From the NCBI GenBank assembly GCA_914767715.1, contig OU612066.1, positions 38,042,283-38,106,282 on the forward strand: DNA of 64,000 nucleotides, written 5' to 3'. Within the stretch, counting starts at the first letter, position 1. Each line of letters begins with the position of its first letter. The position numbers and the translations under genes were made by a program. The notes under the pieces are model-generated. The model worked only from the letters and a program-made list of their open reading frames with translations. It was not told the DNA's origin and did not search any database. The DNA comes from Membranipora membranacea. Its lineage: Eukaryota; Bryozoa; Gymnolaemata; Cheilostomatida; Membraniporidae. Shown one piece after another: positions 61,791-64,000 of this stretch.

Positions 61791-63008
61791 CCTTTCGTTT
61801 CATCATGATGGAAAATGAAAGCATACCATTCGAACTGTTGGCTCACAATTTTTGTAAGCACAGAAAACTCTTAGTAATGAGTACGATGACCCGACAAAAT
61901 ACTTATGTTCAATTCTTCTGTGTTGTACCATACCCTACGTTATATTTTGTGCAATCTGTTAATATTGGCAGCAACTGCATAAATAGAATACATCAGCTAA
62001 ACTATGCTAGCAGAATTATCAGGAAACTTTGCTACTAATATATATGTACAACATCGCTCCCGATATGAGCGAGGAATTACTTTGTATCAACTGTCCTACA
62101 TGCCTAAGTGGAGAGAAGTTATATGTGAATGAGGCCATATTATCCACAGAACCACTGACTACTGAAAACATGCTGACTGATGCTAAAAAAACTGAAACTT
62201 GGTGTCACAGCAAGTAGTATGAGTACTGATTATTGGCATAGTCTAAACTACGCTCCTTGTGATTATTGAGAGTGAATGGCTTTCAGCTATTTCTATTTGT
62301 TGGCCAAAGATGCTCTGAGCATGGAGTTAGCTCTGAATGTTATTGTATGTGGGCTGAGGGAGGCAAAGGTAAATCAACTATCGTAAGCCTGGTATATATT
62401 CATTACCTGTCTACAAAGGAGCTCTTGATGTTATACCAGAGACTATAGATATGTATATATAGTCTATATCTATAGTCTCTGGTTATACTATATCATTCCC
62501 AGCCATTTCAGTTATATGGTGTACAGGAAGCAATTTTGGCATATTTCTTTCCCACGCTTGGATGGTAGTTCCCTATTAGGTGTTGGCACTAGTACAGATA
62601 GTATTAAAATGTTAGACTAGTGGCAACACCGTTTAAAGTAATAAATTTTAATCTGTCAGCTTGAGTGCCACAAGCAGGGAGCTTGGCCAATAACAGGCAT
62701 AATTACATAATTACCTTGATATCTTTGTTGTCAAAATTTTTAATTGTACAATTAAGTATAATTAACACTGTTTGTGAATCCTTCATACACATTCCATTGC
62801 ACTTGTAACAAGTCATCATGACACGCTTGTGGAATCAGAGAGACAGGAGTCATTGTAAGCTGACCTAACTTCCTGTCTTTTGCTGCTGATAATGAATGCG
62901 TTGAGTTTTGAATTTCGCGAATATTTATTTTCATAATGATGGTTGTTTGGGTGTAATTGCAATCATGAGCATTCTTTGTCAGAAGAGTGAGGGGCGGGAA
63001 GTTGTAAC
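61791..63008. other. Intergenic DNA, no gene recognised
   Basis: AT-rich with short frames lacking domains; includes the palindrome at 62437-62481 and a weak inverted pair around GGTGTTGGCACTAG / CTAGTGGCAACACC at 62580-62629. Confidence 0.4.
62437..62481. repeat. 45-bp palindrome, copy 2 of the 753-782 family
   Basis: Outer arms CAGAGACTATAGATAT and ATATCTATAGTCTCTG are the same as those at 753-782, with a 13-base AT-rich centre inserted. Confidence 0.8.
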
Positions 63009-64000
63009 ATTTTATGCAAAGAGCTAGATAATAGTCCAAATTAAATTTGTATATTTTTATCAAATTATTTCACCAAACTCTGCTTCAAAGCTCATCATTG
63101 TACAGAGCTATTATGTCAAGAATGAGATTACCTCGCAAAAAAACCCTTAAATTCTCTGGCACCCTTATTCTCCAGTATTTGCAAAAAGGTTTCATTGATT
63201 TTCCGCGCTTCTTGGTCAACTTCAAGAGTTGAGCCAGCATTATATGATAATATGTGTCTTTACCCACAGGGTTGTCCATTTTTAAATCTACTGGTACCTT
63301 ATAAGTTCTGTGAAGGTTGCCTATGAATGCCAGTGTAAACAAAATGAATATTCTGACTGGCTTATCTTGATTTACCACCAGACATTCTGTAAAACGAGTT
63401 CTATTGTGTCATTGAATGATAGGCCTGTTTGATTTACTCATGCTTCTCTCTACTCATATACCATAAAATTCTATTAATGGCTACAATGTACAGTTTAATC
63501 TGCCTGATCATTATTTGAACAAGATTCTCAAAGCGTCTATTTGCCAATTGTTTACCTTTCACTTGACATCAACATCTTAGCCAAGCATAATTGGATGTAA
63601 TTGGATGGTATCCAAGTTATTTACCCATGAAGTCATAATCAAGATAAGCCAGTAATAATGTTAATTTTGTTTACACTGGCATTCATAGGCGACCTTCAAA
63701 GAACTTATAAGGTACCAGTAGATTTAAAAAATGGACAACCCTGTGGATAAACACACAGATTATCATATAATGCTGGCTCAACTCTTGAAGTTGACCAAGA
63801 AGCGCGGAAAATCAATGAAACTTTTTTGTAAATACTGGAGAATAAGGGCGCCAGAGAATTTAAGGTTTTTTTGCGAGGCAATCTCATTCTTGGCATAATA
63901 ACTCTGTACAATGACGAGCTTTGAAGCAGAGTTTGGTGAAATAATTTGATGAAAATATACAAATGGAATTTGGACAATTATCTAGTATTTTGCATAAAAT
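63009..64000. mobile_element. Large inverted repeat running off the window, about 365-bp arms
   Basis: The left arm (63009 to about 63372) and right arm (about 63637-64000) are inverted copies. Shared blocks include CACCAAACTCTGCTTCAAAG, GGTTTCATTGATTTTCC and TTTACACTGGCATTCATAGG. Each arm carries a minus- or plus-read frame with LLKLTKKRGKSMK, diverging between arms. No family recognised. The right end may extend beyond the window. Confidence 0.88.

Overview
This window looks like nuclear DNA of an invertebrate animal, probably an early-branching one such as a sponge or cnidarian (placement is inference). The genes are AT-rich and split by many short GT-AG introns. The animal families present are doublecortin, CD225/IFITM-like, caspase and replication-dependent histones with 3' stem-loops. 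Much of the intergenic and intronic DNA is inverted-repeat (MITE or foldback) DNA. There is no bacterial-style gene organisation.

Layout. 1-4960 (+): 3' part of an SR-rich gene ending in a Btz/SELOR-like eIF4A3-binding motif; its last intron is filled by a 12-bp minisatellite. 6764-15201 (+): an eight-exon, 547-residue gene whose C-terminus resembles the ciliary microtubule inner protein CIMIP5/C2orf50. 17093-19380 (-): single-pass membrane protein with several tyrosine docking motifs. 22089-30576 or beyond (+): DCDC2-like gene with two doublecortin domains, with an RFX X-box-like palindrome 148 bp upstream of the ATG. 32.5-34.6 kb: decayed LINE and hAT elements; the hAT runs into a truncated histone H3 (-) that is divergent from an intact H4 (+, 35207-35518). 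An orphan histone stem-loop lies near 38.45 kb. 41449-42468 (-): CD225 protein. 43.9-47.2 kb (+): PIF/Harbinger-type transposase gene. 47.46-49.63 kb: a giant inverted repeat enclosing four related hairpin cassettes. 50766-54620 (-): AT-hook plus Myb/trihelix-like protein. 56.2-58.2 kb: inverted-repeat-bounded segment holding a LINE reverse transcriptase relic. 58312-59727 (+): caspase-like protease. 60.4-64 kb: several long foldback elements.

The exon structures given for the main genes were assembled by hand from splice sites and reading-frame phase. For four of them (CIMIP5-like, DCDC2-like, AT-hook/Myb, CD225) every junction keeps phase, which is strong internal support. Themes: two genes fit ciliary microtubules. 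A transposase gene and a DNA-binding gene of the kind Harbinger elements carry lie convergently around a foldback array. At least four MITE families recur through introns and intergenic DNA. Family assignments come from remembered motifs; no database search was possible.
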